NCBI RefSeq assembly: GCF_902506165.1
Contig: NZ_LR733817.1
Location: forward strand, 62,001-126,000
DNA: 64,000 bases
Direction: 5' to 3'
DNA from: Bosea sp. 29B
Lineage (GTDB): Bacteria; Pseudomonadota; Alphaproteobacteria; Rhizobiales; Beijerinckiaceae
Positions within the stretch are counted from its first letter, which is position 1. Every line of letters begins with the position of its first letter. The notes beneath the pieces are model-generated. The model had not been told where the DNA came from and ran no database searches. It saw nothing but the letters and a program-made list of their open reading frames with translations. This document shows, one piece after another, positions 55,381 through 64,000 of this stretch. The position numbers were made by a program, and so were the translations under genes.

Positions 55381-55992
55381 ATGACCGCCGTGAAGCAGAT
55401 TCAGGCTTCGGCGCGCGCCCAGGTCGGCAAGGGGGCCGCCCGGGAAGTTCGTCGCCAGGGCCTCACTCCCGCCGTGATCTATGGCGCGGGCGAAACGCCC
55501 GTCGCCATCGCGCTCGATGCCAACAAGACCCGCCAGATGATCTATGCTGGTCACTTCCTGACCACGCTGTTCGAGATCGACGTCGACGGCAAGAAGACGC
55601 GCGTCATTCCGCGCGACTACCAGCTCGACCCGGTCAAGGATTTCCCGATCCACGTCGACTTCCTGCGCGTCGCCGCCGGCCAGACCATCAAGGTCGAGGT
55701 TCCCGTGCACGTCGTCGGCCAGGAGCAGTCGCCGGGCCTCAAGAGCGGCGGCGCCCTGCAGATCGTCGAGCACTCCCTCGAGATCGAAGTCGCCCCCGAG
55801 AACATCCCCGAGTTCGTCGAGGTTTCGGTCGCCGGCCTTGCGGTTGGTGACACCCTGCATGCCGACGCGATCAAGCTGCCGGCCGGCGTGACGCTGACGG
55901 CGCGCGACAATCCGACGCTCGTCACCATCGTGCCCCCGACCGTCGAGGCGGAAGCCCCGGCTGCAGCCGAGGCCGAGGCCCCCAAGGCCTGA
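55381..55992 (+). CDS. rplY: 50S ribosomal protein L25 (CTC family)
   Basis: This 203-residue protein has an N-terminal 5S rRNA-binding L25 domain (IQASARAQVGKGAAREVRRQG; VIYGAGETPVAIAL) and the C-terminal TL5/CTC domain, ending in an acidic Ala/Glu tail. It binds 5S rRNA in the large subunit. ATG 55381 has AAGGAT upstream; an ATG 30 bases earlier lies in the leader hairpin. A strong terminator follows. Confidence 0.95.
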   Translation: MTAVKQIQASARAQVGKGAAREVRRQGLTPAVIYGAGETPVAIALDANKTRQMIYAGHFLTTLFEIDVDGKKTRVIPRDYQLDPVKDFPIHVDFLRVAAGQTIKVEVPVHVVGQEQSPGLKSGGALQIVEHSLEIEVAPENIPEFVEVSVAGLAVGDTLHADAIKLPAGVTLTARDNPTLVTIVPPTVEAEAPAAAEAEAPKA

Positions 55993-56025
55993 GCCGGTCT
56001 TTCGTCAGCTTGACGAAACCAACGG

Positions 56026-56056
56026 ACGGCCGGGCATGCCCGGCCGTTTTGCTTTT
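56026..56056 (+). terminator. Intrinsic terminator after rplY
   Basis: A 22-base perfect palindrome (ACGGCCGGGCA/TGCCCGGCCGT) is followed by TTTGCTTTT. It separates rplY from pth, so pth probably has its own promoter or depends on read-through. Confidence 0.88.
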
Positions 56057-56082
56057 GACTATGGGTTAGCGGACATCGAACG

Positions 56083-56697
56083 ATGCTGATCTTCGCAGGC
56101 CTCGGCAATCCCGGCCAACGCTATGCCCGCAACCGCCACAATATCGGCTTCATGGCGGTCGCGGCGATCGCCCGCGCCTGCAACGCCTCGCCCTGGCGCG
56201 CCCGTTTCCAGGGCTATGCCTGCGAAGCGACGATCGGCGGCGAGAAGGCCCTGCTGCTGCTGCCGCAGACCTATATGAACGAGTCCGGCCGCGCGATCGG
56301 CGAAGCCGCACGCTTCTTCAAGGTCGCCCCCGCCGACGTCGTCGTCTTCCATGACGAGCTCGACCTGGCCCCCGCCAAGCTGCGCGTGAAACTCGGCGGC
56401 GGCAATGCCGGCCATAACGGCCTGCGCTCGACCACCGCGGCGATCGGAAACGACTATCGCCGGGTGCGGATGGGCATCGGCCATCCCGGCGACAAGGCGC
56501 TGGTCCACGCCTATGTGCTCAACGATTTCGGCAAGGCCGAGGAGCCTTGGGTCGAGGACCTCTGCACGGCCTGCGCCGACAATGCCGCCCTGCTCGCCGC
56601 CCATGACGATGCCGGCTTCCAGAACAAGGTGCACCTGTTCATGGAGGCGCGCGGCCATGGCGCGGTGAAACGCCTCGGCGAGAAGGCGTCTGATTAG
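56083..56697 (+). CDS. pth: Peptidyl-tRNA hydrolase
   Basis: This 204-residue enzyme frees tRNA from peptidyl-tRNA dropped by ribosomes. The catalytic His is in [15 protein letters not shown] (H near 20), with [16 protein letters not shown] and [12 protein letters not shown] motifs present. rplY-pth-ychF order is common in alphaproteobacteria. Confidence 0.96.
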   Translation: MLIFAGLGNPGQRYARNRHNIGFMAVAAIARACNASPWRARFQGYACEATIGGEKALLLLPQTYMNESGRAIGEAARFFKVAPADVVVFHDELDLAPAKLRVKLGGGNAGHNGLRSTTAAIGNDYRRVRMGIGHPGDKALVHAYVLNDFGKAEEPWVEDLCTACADNAALLAAHDDAGFQNKVHLFMEARGHGAVKRLGEKASD

Positions 56698-56707
56698 AGC
56701 TCGGCTC

Positions 56708-57298
56708 TCAAAGCGGCAGCTGAGCACCTGGCCTGGCGATCGTCACCCGGCTGCTCGACAGGTTGCCATCGGCCTGCCGGCTCGCGGTCAGCGCCACCTG
56801 CGCCCCGGCGACGAGATCGGCAGCCTGCGCCGGCGCGGCCATGATGATGTTGGCTTCGGGCGTGATCGCGATCGTCTGCTCGCCGCCCGGATAGGTCAGC
56901 GTGACGCTGCCGCCGTCGACACGCGAGACCGTCTCGGCCACCGTCGCGTTCGTCATCGTCGAATCCGGCAGGACGGCCCAGGGCTTATGCCCTTCGCCCG
57001 TGCCGCGCATCGCCTCGGGGAAGATGAAGACCTGCACGGCCGTCAGCCCGCCGCCGGGTTGCGGGCGCGCGCCGACACCGATGAAGCTGCCCTTTTTGAT
57101 ATCGGCCATCCCGGCCTTGACCACGGCGCCGACCGAATAATTGGGTGCGAGAGCGACCGTCGTCGCGCCCTCCTGCGTCTTCACCGTCAGCGCTTGGCCA
57201 TCGAGGCGCTCGACCGTGCCGCGTATGCGGGTCTGCGGCGTCTGCGCCTGTGCTCCTGCGGCGAAGAGCGTGACGAGGCCGATCAAGGCAAGGCGCAT
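56708..57298 (-). CDS. Exported DUF5666-like protein
   Basis: This 196-residue protein has a signal peptide (MRLALIGLVTLFAAGAQAQ). Three repeat-like OB/beta modules follow: IRGTVERLDGQALTVKTQEG; KKGSFIGVGARPQPGGGLTA; VSRVDGGSVTLTYPGGEQTI. This resembles DUF5666 domains, which occur in secreted proteins of unknown function. It interrupts the pth-ychF run on the opposite strand. Confidence 0.75.
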   Translation of the reverse strand: MRLALIGLVTLFAAGAQAQTPQTRIRGTVERLDGQALTVKTQEGATTVALAPNYSVGAVVKAGMADIKKGSFIGVGARPQPGGGLTAVQVFIFPEAMRGTGEGHKPWAVLPDSTMTNATVAETVSRVDGGSVTLTYPGGEQTIAITPEANIIMAAPAQAADLVAGAQVALTASRQADGNLSSSRVTIARPGAQLPL

Positions 57299-57500
57299 GT
57301 AGCAGCTCCGGTAACCGAACTTTTTCTGTCGCGCCCCACTCGTGCGCGCACGGCAATCGAGCCGCCATGCACGTTCGCGTGAGCCGCGCCCGCGCCCGCC
57401 ATCTTGTCTTTTGCTGCTCTGGACCCAATAACGCGCGGGAGAACCGAAAACGCTTTTTCCGCGGCGACGAAACCCGCCGCGATGCACTGGACAGGCAAGC

Positions 57501-58598
57501 ATGGGCTTCAAATGCGGTATCGTCGGCCTGCCGAATGTCGGCAAGTCGACCCTCTTCAACGCGCTGACGCAGACGGCGGCGGCGCAGGCGGCGAACTATC
57601 CGTTCTGCACCATCGAGCCGAATGTCGGCGACGTCGCCGTGCCCGATGAGCGGCTGGAGCAGCTCGCCGCCATCGCCGGCTCGAAAGAGATCATTCCGAC
57701 CCGGCTGACCTTCGTCGATATCGCCGGGCTCGTGCGCGGCGCCTCCAAGGGCGAAGGCCTCGGCAATCAGTTCCTCGCCAACATCCGCGAGTGCGACGCC
57801 ATCGCCCATGTCGTGCGCTGCTTCGAGGATGGCGACATCACCCATGTCGAGGGCAAGGTCTCGCCCGTCAACGACATCGAGATCATCGAGACCGAGTTGA
57901 TGCTCGCCGATCTCGAAAGCCTCGAGAAGCGCGTCCTGCCGCTGGAGAAGAAGGCCAAGTCCGGCGACAAGGAGGCCAAGGAAGCCGCCGACCTGATGAA
58001 CCGCTGCCTCGTGCTGCTGCGCGAGGGCAAGCCGGCCCGCCTGGTCCAGGTCGCGGCAGATGAGCGCAAGGCGTTCGAGATGCTCGGCCTGCTCTCCTCC
58101 AAGCCGGTGCTCTATGTCTGCAATGTCGAGGAAGCGAGCGCCGACAAGGGCAACGGCTTCTCCGAGCAGGTGAAGGCGCGCGCCGCCGAGGAAGGCGCGG
58201 TCGCCGTCGTGGTCTCCGCCAAGATCGAGAGCGAGATCGCGGTGCTGCCGGCCGCCGACCAGAAGGATTATCTCGAAGCCGTCGGCCTCGACGAGCCCGG
58301 CCTCAACCGCGTGATCCGCGCCGGCTACGCCCTGCTCAACCTCGTCACCTATTTCACCGTCGGGCCGAAGGAGGCCCGCGCCTGGACGATCGAGAACGGC
58401 ACCAAGGGGCCCGCTGCGGCCGGCGTGATCCATACCGATTTCGAGAAGGGCTACATCCGCGCCGAGACCATCGCCTACCCGGATTACATCGCCAACAAGG
58501 GTGAGGCTGGAGCGCGCGAGGCCGGCAAGTTCCGCCTCGAAGGCAAGGAATACGTCGTCGCCGATGGCGACGTGCTGCATTTCCGTTTCGCCAACTGA
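57501..58598 (+). CDS. ychF: Redox-regulated ATPase YchF (Obg family)
   Basis: This 365-residue protein has G1 GLPNVGKST, switch region [21 protein letters not shown], an altered base-recognition motif that favours ATP, a coiled-coil insertion (about 125-200) and a C-terminal TGS domain ([12 protein letters not shown]). YchF binds ribosomes and affects stress responses. ATG 57501 is canonical. Confidence 0.96.
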   Translation: MGFKCGIVGLPNVGKSTLFNALTQTAAAQAANYPFCTIEPNVGDVAVPDERLEQLAAIAGSKEIIPTRLTFVDIAGLVRGASKGEGLGNQFLANIRECDAIAHVVRCFEDGDITHVEGKVSPVNDIEIIETELMLADLESLEKRVLPLEKKAKSGDKEAKEAADLMNRCLVLLREGKPARLVQVAADERKAFEMLGLLSSKPVLYVCNVEEASADKGNGFSEQVKARAAEEGAVAVVVSAKIESEIAVLPAADQKDYLEAVGLDEPGLNRVIRAGYALLNLVTYFTVGPKEARAWTIENGTKGPAAAGVIHTDFEKGYIRAETIAYPDYIANKGEAGAREAGKFRLEGKEYVVADGDVLHFRFAN

Positions 58599-58607
58599 GC
58601 CTCTGCC

Positions 58608-58630
58608 GCCGGAGCGGAAACCGCTCCGGC
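58608..58630 (+). terminator. Hairpin after ychF
   Basis: GCCGGAGCGG and CCGCTCCGGC form a perfect 10-base stem with loop AAA, 9 bases after the ychF stop. No T-run follows. Confidence 0.5.
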
Positions 58631-58728
58631 GCCATGTCCGGTGAACATTCGGAGCTTGCGCGTTTTCCACTCGATCATCGGCGGTCTCCCGCGCAGGATA
58701 CGCGCCTGATCAACGAGATGGACTAGCG

Positions 58729-59742
58729 ATGCTCTACTTCGAGGACTTCGTCCCGGGCTCGGTCAACGAGTACGGCTCGCTTCCTGTCTCACAGGACGAC
58801 ATCCTCGCTTTCGCAAGGCGTTTCGACGCGCAGGACTTCCACATCGATCCCGACAAGGCCAAGGCGAGCTTCGTCGGCTCGCTGATCGGCTCCGGCTGGC
58901 ACAGCTGTGCGCTGCTGATGCGGCTCGCCGCTGAGACCTTCTTCCTCGATACGACCTCGATGGGCTCGCCGGGTGTCGAGGAGGTCAAGTGGCTGCGCCC
59001 AGTCAAGCCCGGCGACACGCTGCGCCTGCGCTGGACCATCGCCGAGACCAAGGAATCGCGCTCGCGACCGGAGATGGGGCTGGTGAAGTTCCGCTTCGAG
59101 CTCATCAACCAGCGCAGCGAGCCGGTGGTCGAGCAGACCAACTGGGTGATGTTCGGCCGCCGCGGTTCGGGTTTCGAGGCCGTACCCGGCGACTGGCTGG
59201 CGCATTCCGCCAGTTATCAGGCACCGGAGCTGATCACCGCGGTCGAGCCGCCCACGCAACCAACCGCCCCTCCCCGCTATTTCGACGAGCTCGTGATCGG
59301 CGACAGCTATGAGCTCGGCAGCCTCGTCTTCACGCCGCAGGAGATCGTCGCCTTCGCCCGCTCCTTCGACCCGCAGCCCTTCCATATGGATGAGGAGGCA
59401 GCGCGCAAGAGTTCGTTCGGCAGCCTCTGCGCCTCGGGCTGGCACACGGCGGCGGGCTGGATGGCAGCGATGGTCAGCCACCGCCGCCGACAGGAGGCCA
59501 TGCTGGCGCCGACCGCGGCCCCTCGGCTTGGCCCCTCACCCGGCTTCAAGAACCTGCGCTGGCTGAAACCGGTCTATGCCGGCGACCGCATCACCTATCA
59601 CTCGGCCGTCGCCGACAAGCGCCCGAGTTTCTCGCGGCCAGACTGGGGCCTGTTCTTCCACCACAACACCGGCATCAACCAGAAGGGCGAGACAGTGCTG
59701 AGCTTCGACGGCTGCGTCTTCATCGAACGCAAGCCGGCCTGA
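58729..59742 (+). CDS. MaoC-family dehydratase, double hot-dog
   Basis: This 337-residue protein contains two MaoC-like hot-dog domains. The first has QDDILAFARRFDAQDFHIDPDKA and SGWHSCALLMRL; the second has TPQEIVAFARSFDPQPFHMDEEAA and SGWHTAAGWMA. Each carries the Asp/His catalytic pair typical of R-specific enoyl-CoA hydratases. The tandem arrangement suggests internal duplication. The acyl substrate is unknown. Confidence 0.88.
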   Translation: MLYFEDFVPGSVNEYGSLPVSQDDILAFARRFDAQDFHIDPDKAKASFVGSLIGSGWHSCALLMRLAAETFFLDTTSMGSPGVEEVKWLRPVKPGDTLRLRWTIAETKESRSRPEMGLVKFRFELINQRSEPVVEQTNWVMFGRRGSGFEAVPGDWLAHSASYQAPELITAVEPPTQPTAPPRYFDELVIGDSYELGSLVFTPQEIVAFARSFDPQPFHMDEEAARKSSFGSLCASGWHTAAGWMAAMVSHRRRQEAMLAPTAAPRLGPSPGFKNLRWLKPVYAGDRITYHSAVADKRPSFSRPDWGLFFHHNTGINQKGETVLSFDGCVFIERKPA

Positions 59743-59777
59743 GGCCGGCGCGCGGCTGCCGCTGCGGTCGCGGCAAA

Positions 59778-60641
59778 TCAGGCCTTCGCGGCGGGCATCT
59801 TGCGACGGAAGACGTCCTGGCAGCTCTCCGGCTCACGGCCCATCAGGGCGGCGAAGTCGTTGGAGATCCCGCTGTAGCGGCCCTGTGCGATCGACGCGCA
59901 CAAGGTGGAGAATGCGGCAGGCCAGGGATCTTCGAGCTGCGCGGTTGCTGCGGTCCGGTATTCGTCGATGGAGCAGGGACGGTAGCTGATCTGCCTGCCG
60001 ACCGTTTCGCCATAAGCGGCGGTCATCTCGCCGAAGCCCAGCGCTGGATTTCCGGTGAGCGCATGGATGCTGGCGGTCTTGTCGGGGTTGGCAGCGACCG
60101 CCGCCACAGCGGCCGCTACGTCATCTCGTGAGATTGGTGCGACCCGGCCGTCCTCTGCGGGCAGCGCCAGCTCCCCCGACGCCCGACTGGAAGAAAGCCA
60201 GTGCTCGAGAATGAACTCGCAATACAGGCTGCATCGGAGGATGGTCGTGGGCACGCCGCAAGCTGCAAGGCGACGCTCCGCGTCGCGATAGACAGGTGCG
60301 AAGTAGAACGGCGACCGATCGTCGACATCGACGATGCTGGTGAAAACGATATGCCTCGCGCCTGCCGCGGCAGCCGCCTCGATGGCGTTGGCGTGATGGC
60401 GCATCACCGCGTTCGCGTCGCCGTCGCTCGATATCAGGACAACCTCATCGATACCCGCGAAAGCGCCCCTCAGGGCGGAGGCATCATCGTAGTCGGCAAC
60501 GCGCAGCGCGATTCCAGGCGGCAGCTGTTCCGCAGCGGTTCGAGGGTCCCGAACCATCGCGACCACATCGTGTCCGGCCGCCGCCAACCTGCGAACGACC
60601 GCACCGCCCACATGGCCGGTGGCTCCCGTGACCAGGATCAT
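59778..60641 (-). CDS. NmrA-like NAD(P)-binding SDR protein
   Basis: This 287-residue atypical SDR begins MILVTGATGHVGGAVVRRL (nucleotide motif TGATGHVG) and lacks a clear YxxxK catalytic pair. It resembles NmrA/QOR2-type proteins that sense NADP ratio or reduce quinones. ATG 60641 is the family start. Confidence 0.82.
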   Translation of the reverse strand: MILVTGATGHVGGAVVRRLAAAGHDVVAMVRDPRTAAEQLPPGIALRVADYDDASALRGAFAGIDEVVLISSDGDANAVMRHHANAIEAAAAAGARHIVFTSIVDVDDRSPFYFAPVYRDAERRLAACGVPTTILRCSLYCEFILEHWLSSSRASGELALPAEDGRVAPISRDDVAAAVAAVAANPDKTASIHALTGNPALGFGEMTAAYGETVGRQISYRPCSIDEYRTAATAQLEDPWPAAFSTLCASIAQGRYSGISNDFAALMGREPESCQDVFRRKMPAAKA

Positions 60642-60688
60642 ATGCGGCTCCAGGATCCCATGGATCGCGCTGCTTGGATTGCGCCGCT

Positions 60689-62002
60689 CTATCCGGCAAT
60701 GCGCCGGGAAACCGCTGCCGCCGGCGGGCTCGCCAGCTCGATGCGGTCGCGGCCGTTGCGCTTGGCGGCATAGAGCGCCTCGTCGGCATTGGCATGGAGG
60801 CTGGTGCCGTCCAGCGGCCCCTTCCCGGCGCACAGGCCGATCGAGACGGTCACGCCGGTCAATTCGTCATGAAGCAGGCGCCAGGGCACGCGCCGCAAGG
60901 CGCGGCGGATGGTCGTCGCCACCTCCTTCGCAGCCTCGATCGACGCATCGCCGAGCAGGACGCCGAATTCCTCGCCGCCGATCCGGGCGACCAGCGCCGA
61001 AGCCTGGGTGACCTGAGCCGCGATGACTTCAGCGATGGCCTTGAGGCAGGCGTCCCCGACGAGATGGCCGAAGCGGTCGTTGATCGTCTTGAAGTGGTCG
61101 ACGTCGATCATCATCAGCGCCAGCGGCTCCGGCCGGGCAGCGGCATCGGCGAGGCGGGTGACGAAGCGGCGGCGATTGGCGAGGCCGGTCAGGCCGTCGG
61201 TTTCCGCCAGCTCCGCCAGCGCCGCATTGGCCCGGCGCAGCGCCTCCTGCGCTTCCAGCAGCTCCATCTGCTGGCGCTTGGCGACGGTGATGTCGGCATG
61301 GGTGAAGAAGCTGACGCCACCTTTGCTATGCCGCGCGATCAGCCGGAGCCAGCGCTGCCCGGGCAATTCGATCTCAAAGGGCACGCCGTCATAGCGCAAG
61401 CCGTTGCTGATCGCCGCCCGCCAGGCGCCCATGGGCGAGGCGCCGCGCCAGCACCAGGCGATGATCTCGTCCAAGGTGCGGCCGACCACAGGCGTACCGC
61501 TGGGCAGGTCGTAGAGCCGCCGGAAGGCGTTGTTGGTAGCGATCACCCGCTGCTTCGCGTCGAGGATGGTGGCGCCATCGGGGATGAAGCGCAGCGCGTC
61601 CATGACCGGCAACACCAATTCGGGGGCCGCCTCGGAAGGGGTCTCGACATCGAGCGTCTGCCAGAGCCGCACGCGGCCGCCATCCGGAGCCCGCAGCGAG
61701 GAGGCGCGCAGCTTGCGGCCGTTATGGATGAATTCGAAGGGCTGCGTCTGGTTCTCGTGGCGGGTCACGCCTTCGGCGACATGCCGCGCGATCTCCGGCA
61801 TCTCCTCAGGCGAGAGCCGGAGCCGATAGAAGCGCTCGAGATTGTCGGCATAGGGCTCGCCGACATAGATCTCGCCCACGTCCTCGGGGAAAATCTGCAG
61901 GAAGGTCTGGTTCCAGCACAGCGCCCGCATCTGCTCATCGTATTCGCAAACGCCGATACCGAGGGCGTCAAGCGAGTCGAGCAGATAGCGCGAGAGCTTC
62001 AT
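60689..62002 (-). CDS. PAS-domain diguanylate cyclase
   Basis: This 437-residue soluble protein has two PAS-like domains (PAS-7 type, about residues 8-118 and 135-250), a short coiled coil, and a GGDEF domain with intact VARIGGEEFGVLL near 345. The RxxD inhibition site is absent. It makes cyclic-di-GMP under control of its PAS ligands. Confidence 0.92.
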   Translation of the reverse strand: MKLSRYLLDSLDALGIGVCEYDEQMRALCWNQTFLQIFPEDVGEIYVGEPYADNLERFYRLRLSPEEMPEIARHVAEGVTRHENQTQPFEFIHNGRKLRASSLRAPDGGRVRLWQTLDVETPSEAAPELVLPVMDALRFIPDGATILDAKQRVIATNNAFRRLYDLPSGTPVVGRTLDEIIAWCWRGASPMGAWRAAISNGLRYDGVPFEIELPGQRWLRLIARHSKGGVSFFTHADITVAKRQQMELLEAQEALRRANAALAELAETDGLTGLANRRRFVTRLADAAARPEPLALMMIDVDHFKTINDRFGHLVGDACLKAIAEVIAAQVTQASALVARIGGEEFGVLLGDASIEAAKEVATTIRRALRRVPWRLLHDELTGVTVSIGLCAGKGPLDGTSLHANADEALYAAKRNGRDRIELASPPAAAVSRRIAG

Positions 62003-62112
62003 CCGGCCCCCTATAGCGGAGAGCCGTTAACAACCGGTGAGATCAGTTCCTCAGAGTCACTCGGCCAAAAACGAGTGCAGGAATACCTGGGCTCTCTCGA
62101 CCAGTCTTAGGA

Positions 62113-62757
62113 TCAGCCGACCTTCCCGTATCCCGCGAATTTCGCCGAGACGCGCTCCATCTCGGCTTCGTCGAGGATCACCGGCTCAAGCCTCGACGCG
62201 AGCAAATCGAGATACTCACCGGCGAGATTCTCGACCTCGGCGACGATGGTGTGCGCACCCGCCAGGCTCGCGCCCAGCGCGATCACGCCGTGATTAGCGA
62301 GCAGCACCGCCTTGCGGCCGTCCAGCGCCCTGACCGCATTCTCCGCCAGCTCCGGCGAACCGAAGGTGGCGTACTCAGCGCAGCGCACATCAGAGCCGCC
62401 GCAGAGCGCGATCATGTAGTGGAAGGCGGGGATGCCGCGCCGGGCGCAGGACAGCGCCGTGGCACGCGGCGAATGGGTGTGGACGATCGCCTGCGCATCC
62501 GGTCGCGCCTTGTAGATCGCGACATGGAACGGCCATTCCGAGGACGGCTTGCGGCTACCGCTCAGGACCGTTCCGTCGAGGGCGAGATAAATCAGGTCCT
62601 CTGGCATTGTCCGCGCATAGGGCAGCCCCGATGGCGTGATCAGGAACCCGTCGCCGAAGCGGGCCGAGACATTGCCGGATTTCGACGGGCAGAAGCCGGC
62701 GCGGTCGATCGCCTGCGCGACCTCGACGATCTCCTGCCGCAACGCCGCTTCGGTCAT
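62113..62757 (-). CDS. Class II aldolase/adducin-family enzyme, salvage type
   Basis: This 214-residue protein has the class II aldolase zinc and catalytic residues E74 ([11 protein letters not shown]), H93 and H95 (IVHTHS) and H156 ([11 protein letters not shown]), with phosphate-binding SGNVSAR. Its place 4 bases from mtnA, with apt beyond, suggests it cleaves 5-deoxyribulose- or methylthioribulose-1-phosphate (the Ald2 role). MtnB dehydratase shares this fold and cannot be excluded. Confidence 0.82.
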   Translation of the reverse strand: MTEAALRQEIVEVAQAIDRAGFCPSKSGNVSARFGDGFLITPSGLPYARTMPEDLIYLALDGTVLSGSRKPSSEWPFHVAIYKARPDAQAIVHTHSPRATALSCARRGIPAFHYMIALCGGSDVRCAEYATFGSPELAENAVRALDGRKAVLLANHGVIALGASLAGAHTIVAEVENLAGEYLDLLASRLEPVILDEAEMERVSAKFAGYGKVG

Positions 62758-63863
62758 GCCGCCTGTCCCTGAGCAAGATCTGGAAAGAGCCGGCGCAGCC
62801 CCTCGGCGCTGGCCGGTGCAATGCCACGTTCGGTGATCAAGCCGGTGACGAGCCGCGCCGGCGTCACGTCGAAAGCCGGATTACAGGCCGCGCTGCCCGG
62901 CGCCGCAACCTGGAAGAAGCCGGTGCGGCCATCCTCGCTCTGGCCGAACAGATGCGTGACCTCGCGCTGGCTGCGCTCCTCGATCGGGATCTCCTTCGGC
63001 CCGTCATTGAGCGTCCAGTCGATCGTCGGCGAGGGCAGCGCCACATAGAACGGCACGCCATTGTCCTTCGCCGCCAGCGCCTTGAGATAGGTGCCGATCT
63101 TGTTTGCGACATCGCCGGTGGCGGTCGTCCGGTCGGTGCCGACGATCACCATGTCGACCTGGCCATGCTGCATCAGGTGGCCGCCGGCATTGTCGACGAT
63201 CACCGCATGCGGCACCCCATGGCTGCCGAGCTCATAGGCGGTCAGAGCCGCGCCCTGATTGCGCGGCCGGGTCTCGTCGACCCAGACATGGACGGGAATG
63301 CCGGCGTCATGCGCCAGATAGATCGGCGCCAGCGCCGTGCCCCAGTCGACGGTGGCGAGCCAGCCGGCATTGCAGTGGGTCAGGATATGGACCGGCGCGC
63401 CCGCCGGCTTCTTCGCCGCGATCTCACGGATCACGCCGAGCCCATGCTCGCCGATGGCGTGGCAGAGCGCGACGTCCTCGTCGCAGATCGCCCCCGCCTC
63501 GGCATAAGCCGCAGCGGCCCGCTCGGCTTGCGGCAGGTCGATCAGGCGCCGGCGCATCCGCGCCAGCGCCCAGTGCAGGTTGACCGCCGTCGGCCGGGTC
63601 GCGCCCAGCAGCGCAAGCGCCTTTTCCAACGCCGCATCGGAGGCATCGACCCGCAGTGCCAACGCGACGCCATAGGCCGCGGTCGCGCCGATGAGGGGCG
63701 CGCCGCGCACCGTCATGTGGCGGATCGCATGCGCGGCTTCTTCGGCAGTCGCCAGCCTCACCGTCTCGAAATGGAAGGGCAGCCGCGTCTGGTCGATGAC
63801 GACAACTCCCCAACCATCCTCGTCGAGCCAGATGGTGCGGTAATGGCGCCCGTGGATCTTCAT
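62754..63863 (-). CDS. mtnA: S-methyl-5-thioribose-1-phosphate isomerase
   Basis: This 369-residue eIF2B-like enzyme converts methylthioribose 1-phosphate (or 5-deoxyribose 1-phosphate) to the ribulose form. The catalytic Cys164 (THCNAGWLA) and Asp244 ([18 protein letters not shown]) are present, with RGAP near residue 53. Its stop overlaps the aldolase start by 4 bases, and it follows apt by 4 bases. Confidence 0.93.
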   Translation of the reverse strand: MKIHGRHYRTIWLDEDGWGVVVIDQTRLPFHFETVRLATAEEAAHAIRHMTVRGAPLIGATAAYGVALALRVDASDAALEKALALLGATRPTAVNLHWALARMRRRLIDLPQAERAAAAYAEAGAICDEDVALCHAIGEHGLGVIREIAAKKPAGAPVHILTHCNAGWLATVDWGTALAPIYLAHDAGIPVHVWVDETRPRNQGAALTAYELGSHGVPHAVIVDNAGGHLMQHGQVDMVIVGTDRTTATGDVANKIGTYLKALAAKDNGVPFYVALPSPTIDWTLNDGPKEIPIEERSQREVTHLFGQSEDGRTGFFQVAAPGSAACNPAFDVTPARLVTGLITERGIAPASAEGLRRLFPDLAQGQAA

Positions 63864-63867
63864 AGCC

Positions 63868-64000
63868 TCAATGCCCCGCGAAGGAGACCAGCGTGCGCAC
63901 CGGCACGCCGAGCCGCCTGATCTTGTCGGCGCCGCCGAGATCCGGCAGGTCGATGATGAAGCAGGCGGCGACGACCTCGGCCCCGAGCGAGGAGAGCAGC
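63868..64000 (-). CDS. apt: Adenine phosphoribosyltransferase, C-terminal end (partial)
   Basis: The visible 43 residues ([17 protein letters not shown]... ending [10 protein letters not shown]) match the C-terminus of Apt, which converts adenine and PRPP to AMP. The rest of the gene lies beyond the window edge. It recovers the adenine released by methylthioadenosine or deoxyadenosine phosphorolysis, fitting the mtnA-aldolase genes downstream. Confidence 0.85.
   Translation of the reverse strand, partial: LLSSLGAEVVAACFIIDLPDLGGADKIRRLGVPVRTLVSFAGH

Noticed and set aside
56985..58670. A 561-codon minus-strand frame opposite ychF
   Set aside because: Antisense shadow of intact YchF that also runs through an exported-protein gene in another frame.

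Overview
The window is GC-rich, gene-dense chromosomal DNA of an alphaproteobacterium, most likely a member of the Hyphomicrobiales (Rhizobiales) close to Bosea. The evidence is the Irr-type Fur protein, the trxB-lsrB/vtlR pair, the petP/petR-type regulators, a DUF1127 protein, an Omp25/31-like barrel, the UbiK-YbjN-proC cluster and the carB-greA-Lrp-trxB order. The genus is an inference from gene content. I see no rRNA, tRNA, CRISPR array, prophage or insertion sequence. The region reads as core chromosome with small accessory clusters.

Layout. 1-2.9 kb: GtrA fragment, then a zinc pair (AztD-like periplasmic protein and a COG0523 GTPase) behind a palindrome. 3-9 kb: amidohydrolase, LysR/RraA divergent pair, quinone oxidoreductase, ArsR/MFS divergent pair with two matching operators, then an Irr-like regulator coupled to a helical protein. 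10-20.2 kb: methyltransferase, carB, greA, a tandem pair of exported paralogues, Lrp, an ELM1-family protein, trxB, lsrB, and directly after it a candidate small RNA. 20.3-25.5 kb (minus strand): uvrC, pgsA, moaD, moaE, DUF1176 and a RidA-family gene. 25.7-29.7 kb (plus strand): membrane protein, lgt, midA, pgeF, glycine-zipper protein. 29.7-36.3 kb: SDR, glycosyltransferase, outer-membrane barrel, GST, rlmJ, RNase T2 with an exported partner, ilvE. 36.5-40.2 kb: a petP-petR-like regulator group with a histidine kinase, and a DUF1127 protein. 40.3-44.6 kb: two LysR regulators, an exported protein, a GST and an FMN-binding protein. 44.8-50 kb (minus strand): chemoreceptor-csaA, TetR, proC, YbjN, ubiK. 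50.2-56.7 kb (plus strand): lipoprotein, prs, queC, queuosine-precursor transporter, GGDEF-EAL protein, rplY, pth. 56.7-64 kb: exported protein, ychF, MaoC protein, NmrA protein, GGDEF protein, and an apt-mtnA-class II aldolase salvage cluster that runs off the end.

The most interesting signal is the lsrB-small RNA unit at 18.9-20.2 kb. A LysR-type T-N11-A box overlaps the predicted lsrB promoter. The same box, sharing a 10-base half, lies about 55-72 bases upstream of the predicted start of an unannotated RNA of about 137 nt. That RNA has an exposed CTCCTCCC anti-Shine-Dalgarno tract and a strong intrinsic terminator. This matches the AbcR (alpha-r15) family, known in rhizobia and Brucella to be controlled by VtlR/LsrB. 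Other regulatory findings are palindromes at the arsR/MFS, lysR/rraA, petP, irr and zinc loci.
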